From Microvirga arvi (lineage in GTDB: Bacteria > Pseudomonadota > Alphaproteobacteria > Rhizobiales > Beijerinckiaceae): a stretch of DNA of 64,000 bases. The stretch is taken from NCBI RefSeq assembly GCF_016892765.1, contig NZ_JAFEMD010000017.1, positions 54,819 through 118,818 on the forward strand, in the 5' to 3' direction. Positions 8,776 through 17,383 of this stretch are shown one piece after another; positions within the stretch are counted from its first letter, which is position 1, and each line of letters begins with the position of its first letter. Below the pieces are notes generated by a model, which worked only from the letters and a program-made list of their open reading frames with translations, was not told where the DNA came from and made no database searches. A program made the position numbers and the translations under genes.

Positions 8776-8789
8776 TGCACACGTGTTCA
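8776..8789. promoter_or_regulatory. Second LacI-type operator half-match (autoregulation site)
   Basis: TGCACACGTGTTCA shares its left half and CACGTG centre with the perfect palindrome at 7575-7600 and differs from symmetry at one pair. It is 94 bases upstream of the preferred regulator start. Finding the same core at both promoters of one locus is the main evidence that it is the regulator's binding site. Confidence 0.65.
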
Positions 8790-9269
8790 GCTTAGGCAAG
8801 CCTGTCGGAAACGGCAAACCAGCCCTAAGCTTGCGAGTGCGAGATCTCCGTTCTGGGCCACACCTTCACTTTCCGGCCTATGAATATCGGCCAAGTTCAG
8901 GGTCGGCGATCCTCCACATGAGCCTGTGCCGCGCATAACCTTGCCCGAAATGGCACCAAGTTTAGGATCAATCACCACGGATCAGCGCAGTGGATCACGA
9001 GGTTCCACTCACCCCGCAAGATCCAGCTCCGGGGCAGGCAGCAAGGCCCCCTTGTTGTTCCACATCGCGCCGTGACAAATGCCGCCGGGCGTCGCCTGCG
9101 CGGGCTTGCGCCAGGGTGTCGCGTTTATCCAGAGGAGTGCGGCACCATCTCCCCTCCATCGTCACATCGCGGAGACCCAAGATGGCAGTTCGCATTCCCC
9201 AGAGCTTGTCGATCGGCTTTCAGCCGGAGGCGCAGCGCCAATAGGCGGCAGGCCTCGGGTGTATTTCCG
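8790..9269. other. Intergenic region, nothing recognised
   Basis: About 480 bases between the LacI-family control region and the end of the flavoprotein gene. Only short frames occur on either strand, without good ribosome sites except a 20-codon frame at 9182-9244 preceded by GGAG. No tRNA, repeat or clear terminator was seen. Confidence 0.4.
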
Positions 9270-10667
9270 TCACATCGCTTGTGTTCGAGCAGCCGCTAAA
9301 CCGGCTATCCGGCCCAATGCAACGGCTGAAAGAAGCCCGTTGCCAGACAGATAGCCCTCTGCCTTGGAGCCTGAGACCCCGCAGGCCGCTCCGCCGACAG
9401 CAAAGAGGTTGGGCAGCACATTCCCGTCGTCTCGCACGACGCGAGCATCGTCGTCGACCACAAGTCCCCCTTGCGTATGGAAAAGCGCTCCGGTGACCCT
9501 CACGGCGCAATACGGGACGCGCAGAGGCAGCGATCCGGCGAAGTTGCGCCCGAAGCGGTCTGTCGCGCCGGTGTGCTTTAGCGTGTCGACCTCCTGCAGG
9601 GTTGCCTTGAGAGCGTTCACGGGAACCCCCATCTGCCGCGCGAGATCCTCAACGGTTTCCGCCGCCAGAATGGCACCGAGCGCTTCTGCCTGACGGAAAT
9701 CCTCGAACTGTCGCGCAATGCCAGCGATGCGCGTATCGAAGATCGTCCAGACGATTCCCTCCGGTTGCCGCAGCACGACCGCCGCCTGCTCGGAATAGCC
9801 GTGGCTTTCATCCGAGAAGCGCTCGCCGCGCAGGTTCACTTGGAACCCACCCTCGGTGATGGTCGCCCAGGTGATGAGAATGCCGTGCGGATGCGCGACC
9901 GACCCATGACCCTGGTGTCCCGACAGGTGCCTTGTGGCGCCCCCCAGCGCTTGCCCCCAGAGCAGAGCATCGCCCTGGTTGCCCTCGTGGCCGAAATAAA
10001 GGGCGGTTCCGAGTTCGGGGATGTGGCGTTGGACAAGTTCCTTATTGCCGCCATAGCCGTTACAGGCGAGGACCAGCGTCCCGCACCCGATGAGTTCCTT
10101 CGTGCCATCGGGGCGCTCGACCGCTACACCAGCGATCCTGCCGTCAGACTCGGCGAACAGTGATATGACATGGGCATTACAGAGAATGTCGACGCCCGCA
10201 TGGGCCGCTGCCTCGCGAAGGCGGTCGACCAGCTCCCCGCCGGAGCGGCTCGGCAGGCCATGCATGCGGCAGACGGAATGTCCGGGATAGCGAAAGTCCT
10301 CGATCAGTGAGAATGGCAGGCCGTGGCGATCCGCAAGCCATTCGATCGTTGGGCCGACAGCTTCCGTCACCCTCTTCACGAGCGACGGCTCCGGCTCACC
10401 CTTGGCCTTGGCAGCGATATCTCTGCCGAACAATTCCGGGCTGTCGACGATACCGGCCGCCGCCTGCCACCGGGTGCTGGGAGCGGGGATCAATCCGGCC
10501 GAGAGGGCCGTCGAGCCGCGGGGCACGTCATCGCGCTCGAGAACCAAGACATCCTGTCCGACCTCACGCGCGGATAAGGCTGCAACGAGGCCAGCCGCCC
10601 CTGCGCCGATGATGACGACTGGAACCTTCACGTCGAAGGCAATGTCCTCCGCCGAAAGAATGCTCAT
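9270..10667 (-). CDS. FAD-dependent oxidoreductase, fumarate-reductase/KsdD-like
   Basis: A 465-residue soluble flavoprotein. It has the dinucleotide-binding start VVIIGAGAAG (about 17-26), the family motif RGSTALSAGLIPAPSTR and the C-terminal GGLVVDDDARV ... LFAVGGAACGVSG that closes the FAD site. The group includes fumarate reductase flavoproteins, 3-ketosteroid dehydrogenases and FAD-dependent tricarballylate or urocanate-type reductases, all of which add or remove hydrogen across a C-C bond next to a carboxylate or ketone. Its ATG overlaps the stop of the upstream gene by 4 bases, so it is the last gene of the long operon. A role in desaturating or reducing a dicarboxylate intermediate is inference. 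Confidence 0.85.
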   Translation of the reverse strand: MSILSAEDIAFDVKVPVVIIGAGAAGLVAALSAREVGQDVLVLERDDVPRGSTALSAGLIPAPSTRWQAAAGIVDSPELFGRDIAAKAKGEPEPSLVKRVTEAVGPTIEWLADRHGLPFSLIEDFRYPGHSVCRMHGLPSRSGGELVDRLREAAAHAGVDILCNAHVISLFAESDGRIAGVAVERPDGTKELIGCGTLVLACNGYGGNKELVQRHIPELGTALYFGHEGNQGDALLWGQALGGATRHLSGHQGHGSVAHPHGILITWATITEGGFQVNLRGERFSDESHGYSEQAAVVLRQPEGIVWTIFDTRIAGIARQFEDFRQAEALGAILAAETVEDLARQMGVPVNALKATLQEVDTLKHTGATDRFGRNFAGSLPLRVPYCAVRVTGALFHTQGGLVVDDDARVVRDDGNVLPNLFAVGGAACGVSGSKAEGYLSGNGLLSAVALGRIAGLAAARTQAM

Positions 10668-11278
10668 GCGGCTTCGATCTCTCTCATGATCTCGGTAATG
10701 GACGCGACGCGACAGACTGGCCGCAGCGCGTCTATGGCTGTCGCATGCACGGTGGGCGAGAAGGCTGCGCAGCCGTCTTCGAGGACGGTGGTGTCGAAGT
10801 CACGCACATGCGCATCCCTTACGGTCGATGCTACGCCACCATTGGTGACGATGCCACAGACGAGAAGACGCTCGATCCTGCACTTACGCAGCACCCATTC
10901 GAGACGCGTCATGTAGAAGGCCGAATAGGTGATCTTCTCAACGCTCAGATCGGTTGGCTGCAACATGTCCACGAGTTGATGCCCCCAAGCACCAGGCTGG
11001 AAGTCACCCTTTTTGAGGAAAGGCCGAAGCTGCTTGAGATGGGGGGAGATCAGCGGTTCGCCTCCTTTTACGGGAACTAGAGTGAACTGCGTTGAGACGA
11101 CGTAGCCGCCATGGGCGCGCAGCAGATCGGCAAGCGGCTTCAATCTTTCCGGTAGAGCGGCAATCGCAGACGCACTCTGCCCCGCTCGGCCATAGGCGCC
11201 CTCCGGGTGGAGAAAGTCGTTCTGGAGATCGACAATGAGGAGCGCCGTGCGCCCCACCGGAATTGCAGTTTCGTTCAT
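10664..11278 (-). CDS. Isochorismatase-fold protein without the nucleophilic cysteine
   Basis: A 204-residue protein of the isochorismatase-like hydrolase family: LLIVDLQNDF with the catalytic Asp at 17, and EKITYSAF with Lys at 115. In amidase members the third residue is Cys in a TxxCV motif; here the motif reads GIVTNGGVAST and position 148 is Gly. True isochorismatases (EntB, PhzD) also lack this Cys, whereas N-carbamoylsarcosine amidase, nicotinamidase and maleamate amidase need it. So this is probably not a standard amidase: either a vinyl-ether-hydrolase-like enzyme, a non-cysteine variant, or inactive. It overlaps both neighbouring genes by 4 bases. Confidence 0.85.
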   Translation of the reverse strand: MNETAIPVGRTALLIVDLQNDFLHPEGAYGRAGQSASAIAALPERLKPLADLLRAHGGYVVSTQFTLVPVKGGEPLISPHLKQLRPFLKKGDFQPGAWGHQLVDMLQPTDLSVEKITYSAFYMTRLEWVLRKCRIERLLVCGIVTNGGVASTVRDAHVRDFDTTVLEDGCAAFSPTVHATAIDALRPVCRVASITEIMREIEAA

Positions 11279-13338
11279 GCGGCGCGCTCCACGATGACAT
11301 TGCCGAAATCATCGACCCGCGCGATGAGATCCGGGTCGATGACGGTGGTCGCATCAGGTTGCTCGAGAATGGCCGGTCCATGCACAACCGCTCCGATCGG
11401 CAGATCCAGCCTCGCGTAAATCGCGGTGTCATGCCAACCGCCGTCGAACCAGACCGAGCGACTGCCGAGCCTTGCCTTCTCGATGCTTGCGGAAGCCTCC
11501 GGCGCGAGGGCCGCGAGGTCGAAATGAGGCCTGCGTCCCACGGCGGCCGTGCGCAGGTTGACGATCTTTGCCGGCACGCCGGGCAACAGGCGGCTGAACG
11601 ACGACTGATAAGCCCGTTCGAAGGCCTCCCTGACGATGGACGGATTTACGCCGGTGGATCCGTTCTGCAGCGAGACAGGGAGTGGGACGCCCACCGTGTG
11701 GGTCTGGCCCACATAATGCATGTCCAGTTCGAACAGGATATCGATCCGCTCGACGGAAAGACCAGCCTCCTCCACCACAGCGCGGGACGCTTCAGCCTCC
11801 TCGACCATGCGGCGATCGAGAGCCGCAGCGTCGAGTTGGTCGAGGAGCAGGTTCACGGTCTGCACCTGATCGTGGCGGATGTCTGCAATGACGCAGCCGA
11901 GGGCGGAGGTCACGCCCGGATAGCGCGGCACGAGCGCAGCCTTCAGGCCCACGTCCTTGATCAGCGCTCCGACATGCAGAGCTCCACCGCCGCCGAACGG
12001 CACGGCGGCGAAGCGGCCAGGATCATGCCCGCGCTCGATCGAGACGAGGCGGATGGCGCCGGCCATCTTGCCGTTTGCAACCCGCACAATGGCTTCCGCC
12101 GCCTGCATGGGATCAAGGCCGAGCGGTTCACCCACATGCGTTGCGATGGCGGCCTTTGCCGCCTCGATGTCCAGACGCGCAAGCTTGCCGCCGATGGGAC
12201 GCTCCGCATTGATACGCCCCAGCACGACATTGGCATCGGTGAGCGTCGGACGCGTATTGCCCTGCCCGTATGCCACCGGCCCCGGACGCGAGCCAGCGCT
12301 CTCAGGCCCGACCTGGAGCATCCCGCCCGCATCCACATGGGCGATCGAGCCGCCGCCCGCGCCAATCGTCGTGATCTCGATCATCGGGGTTCGGATGACG
12401 AGGCCGAAATCGATGGTGGTCTGGGCTGCGAGCGCCGTCTCACCATTGACCACGATCGACACGTCGAAGGAGGTTCCGCCGAGATCGCCTGTGATCACAT
12501 CCGGAAAGCCGGCAGCTTTCGCAATGGCAGCGGCGGCGATGACGCCTGCAGCGGGGCCGGACAGAGCCGTTCGCACCGGCAGGCGCCGCGCGGTGGCCGT
12601 CGACATGACGCCGCCGTTCGACTGAACGATGTGAAACCGGCCCGAGAAATTCTCGTGGGTCAAAGCCTGATTCAGCTTGCCGAGGTAGCTGCCGACCACC
12701 GGCTGGAGATAGGCATTGAGCACCGTCGTCGAGGTGCGCTCGAATTCACGGATCTCGGGCAGGATCTGGGCCGAGCACTCGATGTTCTCGTTCGGCCAGA
12801 CCTCTCGAGCCGCCGCGAGAGCCTTGAGTTCGTTTGCGGGATTGGCATAGGCGTTGATAAATACGATGGCGAGGGCCTCAGCACCGCCCGACAGCAGCGT
12901 TCGGGCAATCTTCCTGACCTCTTCCGGATCGATCTCTTCACGGATGGTCCCGTCCGCCATGGTGCGTTCGCCGACTTCGAGGCGCAGGTCGCGGTCGACA
13001 ACCGGTACGAAGTCGCCCCAGAGTCCCCAGGTGTGCCGGCGATCGCGACGGCGCATCTCGAGCACGTCACGGAACCCGCGTGTCGTGATGAGGCCGATAC
13101 GCGCGCCTTTGCGCTCGAGCAAGGCATTGGTGCCTACCGTCGTGCCATGCACGATCGAGCCGAGTTGCGCGAGCGGCCCGAAAGTCTTCAGGCCTTCGAG
13201 AAACCCGATCGCTTCGTCGCCGCGGTTCGACGGGACTTTAGCAGTCCGGAACCGGGCCGCACCCTCGTCGTAATAGAACAGATCCGTGAAGGTCCCGCCC
13301 ACATCCACGCCGACGATCTTACCCACCACGGCGTTCAT
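11275..13338 (-). CDS. hyuA: Hydantoinase/oxoprolinase subunit A (HyuA type)
   Basis: A 687-residue subunit with the actin/hexokinase-like ATP site: GVDVGGTFTD at 10-19 and the second phosphate loop GDLGGTSFDVSIV. It ends with the HyuA C-terminal domain. HyuA/HyuB enzymes use ATP to phosphorylate and hydrolyse a ring amide such as 5-oxoproline, N-methylhydantoin or caprolactam, or act as acetophenone/acetone carboxylases. The sequence alone does not choose among these; there is no third small subunit as in acetone carboxylase. It overlaps the HyuB gene and the isochorismatase-fold gene by 4 bases each, so fixed co-translation is likely. Confidence 0.92.
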   Translation of the reverse strand: MNAVVGKIVGVDVGGTFTDLFYYDEGAARFRTAKVPSNRGDEAIGFLEGLKTFGPLAQLGSIVHGTTVGTNALLERKGARIGLITTRGFRDVLEMRRRDRRHTWGLWGDFVPVVDRDLRLEVGERTMADGTIREEIDPEEVRKIARTLLSGGAEALAIVFINAYANPANELKALAAAREVWPNENIECSAQILPEIREFERTSTTVLNAYLQPVVGSYLGKLNQALTHENFSGRFHIVQSNGGVMSTATARRLPVRTALSGPAAGVIAAAAIAKAAGFPDVITGDLGGTSFDVSIVVNGETALAAQTTIDFGLVIRTPMIEITTIGAGGGSIAHVDAGGMLQVGPESAGSRPGPVAYGQGNTRPTLTDANVVLGRINAERPIGGKLARLDIEAAKAAIATHVGEPLGLDPMQAAEAIVRVANGKMAGAIRLVSIERGHDPGRFAAVPFGGGGALHVGALIKDVGLKAALVPRYPGVTSALGCVIADIRHDQVQTVNLLLDQLDAAALDRRMVEEAEASRAVVEEAGLSVERIDILFELDMHYVGQTHTVGVPLPVSLQNGSTGVNPSIVREAFERAYQSSFSRLLPGVPAKIVNLRTAAVGRRPHFDLAALAPEASASIEKARLGSRSVWFDGGWHDTAIYARLDLPIGAVVHGPAILEQPDATTVIDPDLIARVDDFGNVIVERAA

Positions 13339-15068
13339 GCGGCCGCTCCTTTTCTCAGAGCGGCGGTCGCGCTCTCGTCCACCTCACCATTGTCCTTGAC
13401 GACAACGCCGTAGTCGCGGGCCGCCTTCTCGGCGTTGACATAGCCCAGCCGCACGTCACGGCCCACGCGCTGCGGATCTCGCGCCTTGGGATCGCCCCAG
13501 CCGCCACCGCCGGGCGACTCCAGGCGGACGCGCTGTCCGGCGCGAATCTTCACATTCGCGACCTTCGACGCCATCGGCGGTGAACGCTCGCCGTCATCCG
13601 TCTGCCAGAAAAATTGGTTCAGAGACGCGGGCAGGCCGCCCGTCACACCAAAGGGCGCGAACCTGCCGCGCTCACCGAGGAGGAACACATCCGCATCTGT
13701 CAATGACTCGATCTCATAGATCGCGCCGACGCCGCCGCGATGGGTTCCGGCTCCGGCAGAATCCGGCCGCAGAGCCCATCGGGTGAACATGACCGGATAG
13801 GCGGCCTCCAGGATCTCCGCCGGCGGAATCGTAGCCGTTGAGATCGGATTGTTGGCATGATTCAGCCCGTCGCTCTCCGGATTGCCGCCGAGGCCTCCAC
13901 CGAAAAAGGAGAACATCACCCAGCGCGAGCCGTCCGGGCGATGCCCCGCCAGCGACAGAGCGTTGATCGTGCCGAACGGGCCGGCCGTGGCGCGGCTCGG
14001 ATCAGCCTCGGCGAGCGCGCCAAAGACCACACCGATGACGCGCAGAATCGTCTCCGTATACCCGCCGACCGGCTTCGGCGCCTTGACCCCGAGAAGCGTC
14101 GTGCCCGGGATCACGAAGGTGATCGGCCGCAGGCAGCCGGCATTGGCCGGCACGTCGGTGAAGACGTGTTTGAGCGCTACGTAACAACAGGCGACCGCGG
14201 TAGAATAGGCGATGTTGAGCGGTCCGGCGCAAGGCGCAGACGAACGCGAGAAATCCAGCGTCATGGCGTCATCGGCGACTGTCAGGTCCAACGCAATGAT
14301 GAGCCGCTCGTCGGTGATGCCGTCGTTGTCGAGGTAGTCCTCGAACGAGTAGGTGCCGTCCGGCAGCGCGCCGATGGCCGTGCGCATCATCGCCTCGGCA
14401 CGATCCGAGAAGGCGTCGAAGGCGACCGCGACCGTCGTGTCGCCATACTCGTCGAGAAGCTCTGTCAAGCGCCGCTCGCCGAGATCGAGTGCATTGAGCT
14501 GGCCGTTGAGGTCGCCATAGTTCGATACCGGCACGCGGGCGTTGGCCGAAAGGATCGCCACGATGTCATCGTTCATAACCCCCGCCCGAATGAGCTTGAC
14601 GGGCGGGAAGCGAACACCTTCCTGGAAGCTTTCAGTCGCCTGCGCGTTGAACCCGCCCGGCACGTTGCCGCCGATGTCGAGCCAGTGGCCGACGGAGGCG
14701 AGCCAGCAATAGAGCCTGCCGTCCCGGAAGATGGGGCGCACGAGGCGAAAATCGTTCAAGTGCGTGCCGCCGTCATAAGGATCGTTGAACAGGAAGGTGT
14801 CGCCTGGCTCCAAGCCCCCTTCCCGTTCGACCTTATCGATCACGGCCTTCACCGCGAAGGCCATGGCGCCAACGAAGATCGGCAGCCCGTTTGTGCCCTG
14901 CACGAGGGTCGCGCCGGTGACGGGGTGATAAAGCCCGTGACAGGCGTCGCGGGCCTCCGCGATGATCGGGTTGAATGCGGAGCGGTAGAGGGTCGCGTCC
15001 ATCTCGTCCGCGATCTGCTCGAGGCGCCCTTTCAGGACGGCCAGTGTGACGGGATCGATGGCGCTCAT
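13335..15068 (-). CDS. hyuB: Hydantoinase/oxoprolinase subunit B (HyuB type)
   Basis: A 577-residue HyuB subunit starting DPVTLAVLKGRLEQIADEM, with the family blocks HGLYHP, NDPYDGGTHLND, SVGHWLDIGG and VGGYTETILRV, and the C-terminal LESPGGGGWGDP. It forms the catalytic complex with HyuA and holds the ring-opening site, with a metal in characterised relatives. Length is normal for a separate B subunit. Placed after the lyase gene with a 4-base overlap. It probably opens a lactam, imide or hydantoin that the upstream branched-chain-type transporter imports. Confidence 0.92.
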   Translation of the reverse strand: MSAIDPVTLAVLKGRLEQIADEMDATLYRSAFNPIIAEARDACHGLYHPVTGATLVQGTNGLPIFVGAMAFAVKAVIDKVEREGGLEPGDTFLFNDPYDGGTHLNDFRLVRPIFRDGRLYCWLASVGHWLDIGGNVPGGFNAQATESFQEGVRFPPVKLIRAGVMNDDIVAILSANARVPVSNYGDLNGQLNALDLGERRLTELLDEYGDTTVAVAFDAFSDRAEAMMRTAIGALPDGTYSFEDYLDNDGITDERLIIALDLTVADDAMTLDFSRSSAPCAGPLNIAYSTAVACCYVALKHVFTDVPANAGCLRPITFVIPGTTLLGVKAPKPVGGYTETILRVIGVVFGALAEADPSRATAGPFGTINALSLAGHRPDGSRWVMFSFFGGGLGGNPESDGLNHANNPISTATIPPAEILEAAYPVMFTRWALRPDSAGAGTHRGGVGAIYEIESLTDADVFLLGERGRFAPFGVTGGLPASLNQFFWQTDDGERSPPMASKVANVKIRAGQRVRLESPGGGGWGDPKARDPQRVGRDVRLGYVNAEKAARDYGVVVKDNGEVDESATAALRKGAAA

Positions 15069-15943
15069 CCGGCGGCCTCCTGGTCAAAGGACTCGTAGCG
15101 CTCGCCGAGCGCCAGCATCTCCGGGGTGCCGATCAAGTAGTTCAGCGCCGTGAAGTCGTACATGCGGTCGCGGAAGGGTTCGTTGGTGCCGTGGGCGTGC
15201 AGCGACCGGTAATAGTCCTGCGCGGTGCGGGCCAACGCACGGACGATGCCACCGGGAAAGATGACAAGCCGGAAGCCTATATTTCCCAGGTCCTGTGCTG
15301 ATGACAGAGGCGTCTCTCCACCCTCGACCATGTTGGCAAGGAGTGGTCGCAGCGATCCCAGGGCGGCGGTCACCGCCGCAAGCTGCTCGCGGGTCTTAGG
15401 CGCCTCCACGAACAGCACGTCTGCTCCGGCCGCGGCGTAGAGCCGCGCCCGCTCGACCGCTGGCTCAAAACCTTCCACGGCGACTGCATCGGTGCGCGCG
15501 ATGATGATTGTGTCCTCCGACGTCCTTGCATCCACCGCGGCCTTGATCTTGCCAGCCATCTCGGATGCCGGGATGATCGACTTGTCCTGCAGGTGGCCGC
15601 AGCGCTTCGGGAAGCTCTGGTCTTCGAGCTGGATGGCGGTAGCGCCCGCACGCTCGAAGACCCGGACCGTGCGCTGGACGTTGAGGGCGTTACCATAGCC
15701 GTTGTCCGCATCCACCACGAGCGCCGTCGGCACCCGGTCGCGCACAAGCGCGATGGTGTCGGCTACCTCGCTCATGGAGACAAGGCCGATATCGGGCCGC
15801 CCAAGGCGCGTATAGGCGATCGCTGCACCGGACAGGTAGAGCGCCTCGAAGCCGGCCTCCGTTGCAAGCGATGCAGTCAGTGGGTCGTAGACGCCGGGCG
15901 CAACAACGACCTGGTTCAGCAGCAATCGTTCTCTAAAACTCAT
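15065..15943 (-). CDS. Isocitrate lyase/PEP mutase superfamily C-C lyase
   Basis: About 292 residues with the superfamily motifs LVVDADNGYGN (76-85 region), QLEDQ (105-109) and the flexible catalytic loop PKRCGH, with Cys at 115. The KRCGH loop is the mark of members that cleave carbon-carbon bonds (isocitrate, 2-methylisocitrate and 2,3-dimethylmalate lyases) rather than of PEP mutases. The product would be pyruvate, glyoxylate or similar plus a carboxylic acid. The ATG at 15943 overlaps the stop of the MmgE/PrpD gene; a TTG 9 bases further upstream is less likely. In this operon it is the best candidate for the final carbon-releasing step. Confidence 0.88.
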   Translation of the reverse strand: MSFRERLLLNQVVVAPGVYDPLTASLATEAGFEALYLSGAAIAYTRLGRPDIGLVSMSEVADTIALVRDRVPTALVVDADNGYGNALNVQRTVRVFERAGATAIQLEDQSFPKRCGHLQDKSIIPASEMAGKIKAAVDARTSEDTIIIARTDAVAVEGFEPAVERARLYAAAGADVLFVEAPKTREQLAAVTAALGSLRPLLANMVEGGETPLSSAQDLGNIGFRLVIFPGGIVRALARTAQDYYRSLHAHGTNEPFRDRMYDFTALNYLIGTPEMLALGERYESFDQEAAG

Positions 15944-17370
15944 TGTAACCAACCATGTTGGGGAGAGCGGGCGAGAAGACCCGTCAGGCCGCGGATGTCG
16001 GAGGCGCCGTCTATGGCGTCGACCTCAGCAATGACGTGCTCCACATGCGAGCCGCCCCAGACGGGCTCGGTCAGCTCCCGGAACTTGGAGCGCACGTCAT
16101 CGGGCGAATAGGGATCTTCGGTGTCGCCCTTGTTGGTGAGCACCTCGGCCGACAATTGCCGGCCATCGGTGAAGCGCACCCGAACCCGGGCCGGACGGAG
16201 ACCCGGAAGCATGGCTGTCAGCGTAGCATCCTCGCGCACCGAGACGCGGCGCGCGAGATCGCGGACGATGGCATTCGCCTGGGCTTCCTCGCGGAACGCT
16301 GGAACGCTGGCAGCGCCATTGACGATATAGGTGGCGAGCGCGAACGGCAGCGAGAATTTCGCGGCGAGCATATTTTTGGGCTCGGCCGAGTCGAGCTGCG
16401 CCGCCCAAACATAGGTGTCGACCTCGATCGACTCGACAGCCGCCGGGCTGATCGAGCCCCCCGCCTGACGCACAATCTCGCCGAGGGCGTCTAGGGCGCC
16501 GTGAGTGTAGCGGCAGGCTGCATGACGCTTGAAGTAGTTGCGGGCGATTTCCCAGCGCTCGCCGAGCTCTAGCACCATCTCGTCCGGCCGAAACTGATCG
16601 GCGATCACGGTGCCATAGACGGTGCCGACGCCATCCGTCTCTCCGATGAAGCCGGAGACTTGCATATCCCAAGCCATGAGACCGAGCTGGTTCGAGAAAC
16701 CTGCATAGGTGTTGCGCACGGTCCCGCCTTCCAGCATCGTGCGCCGGCTTGTCGAGAGGCCGAAGCTCGAGGCCAGATTAATGGTCTCGATGATCTGATC
16801 CGGTGTGGCTCTCTCGAGCCTCGCAGCCGTCAGCGCAGCGCCAATGGTGCCCCAGGTGCCGTGCGGATGCATGGTAACCCGCAGTTTCGACGCAATGCCG
16901 ACACGTGACCCGATTTCGTAGCCGAGCGCGATGGCAACGATAAGGTCTGCCCCCGAGACGGAGAGGCGTTCGCCTGCTGCCAGAGCTGCCGGAACGACGT
17001 GGATGCCGGGATGGCCGCGCGCATACTGATTGCCCTCGTCGAGCTCCAGCATCGTGCCTGCGGTGCCGTTGAGCAGGCTCGCAAGCAGCGCACTCATGCG
17101 GCGGCCGGCCCCGATTACCGGAACCTGACCGTCACCCGCCTCGCGCCGCCCAAGTCGCGCGACAAGGTTGCGCATTTCAGGTTCCTGCATTCCAGCCGCA
17201 ATGGCACCGATGCAGTCGAGAAGCACGAGTTTCGTGCGATCGACCACAGGTGCTGGCAGATCAGCAAACCGTGCGTCGGCCGCGAACCTGCCCCATTGCT
17301 GGAGCCATCGAGGTTGTCCGTCCTGCAAAAGGACGGATGCGGGAATGACGTTCTGCGTGACGATCGTCAT
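15940..17370 (-). CDS. MmgE/PrpD family protein
   Basis: A 476-residue protein of the family that includes 2-methylcitrate dehydratase (PrpD), cis-aconitate decarboxylase and iminodisuccinate epimerase. Family blocks seen are FADLPAPVVDRTKLVLLDCIGA, NGTAGTMLELDEGN, HPGIHVVPAALAAGE and HPHGTWGTIGAALTAARL. The start at 17370 is fixed by GGAGG 7 bases upstream. It normally acts on a tricarboxylate or dicarboxylate by dehydration, decarboxylation or isomerisation. Beside an aconitase-like hydratase and a C-C lyase it may supply the unsaturated acid they use. The exact reaction is unknown. Confidence 0.88.
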   Translation of the reverse strand: MTIVTQNVIPASVLLQDGQPRWLQQWGRFAADARFADLPAPVVDRTKLVLLDCIGAIAAGMQEPEMRNLVARLGRREAGDGQVPVIGAGRRMSALLASLLNGTAGTMLELDEGNQYARGHPGIHVVPAALAAGERLSVSGADLIVAIALGYEIGSRVGIASKLRVTMHPHGTWGTIGAALTAARLERATPDQIIETINLASSFGLSTSRRTMLEGGTVRNTYAGFSNQLGLMAWDMQVSGFIGETDGVGTVYGTVIADQFRPDEMVLELGERWEIARNYFKRHAACRYTHGALDALGEIVRQAGGSISPAAVESIEVDTYVWAAQLDSAEPKNMLAAKFSLPFALATYIVNGAASVPAFREEAQANAIVRDLARRVSVREDATLTAMLPGLRPARVRVRFTDGRQLSAEVLTNKGDTEDPYSPDDVRSKFRELTEPVWGGSHVEHVIAEVDAIDGASDIRGLTGLLARSPQHGWLQ

Positions 17371-17383
17371 GAGGTTTCCTCCG

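Noticed and set aside
11263..13413. Long plus-strand open frame antisense to hyuA
   Set aside because: It is the mirror of the HyuA reading in GC-rich DNA; it has no ribosome site or family motif, while the minus strand encodes a full HyuA.
10664..15068. Creatinine/N-methylhydantoin route (NMHase plus N-carbamoylsarcosine amidase)
   Set aside because: The amidase-like protein lacks the required cysteine and no sarcosine oxidase or creatinine deaminase is present.
13857..15098. Plus-strand frame of 413 codons antisense to hyuB
   Set aside because: No motif or ribosome site; mirror of HyuB codon use.
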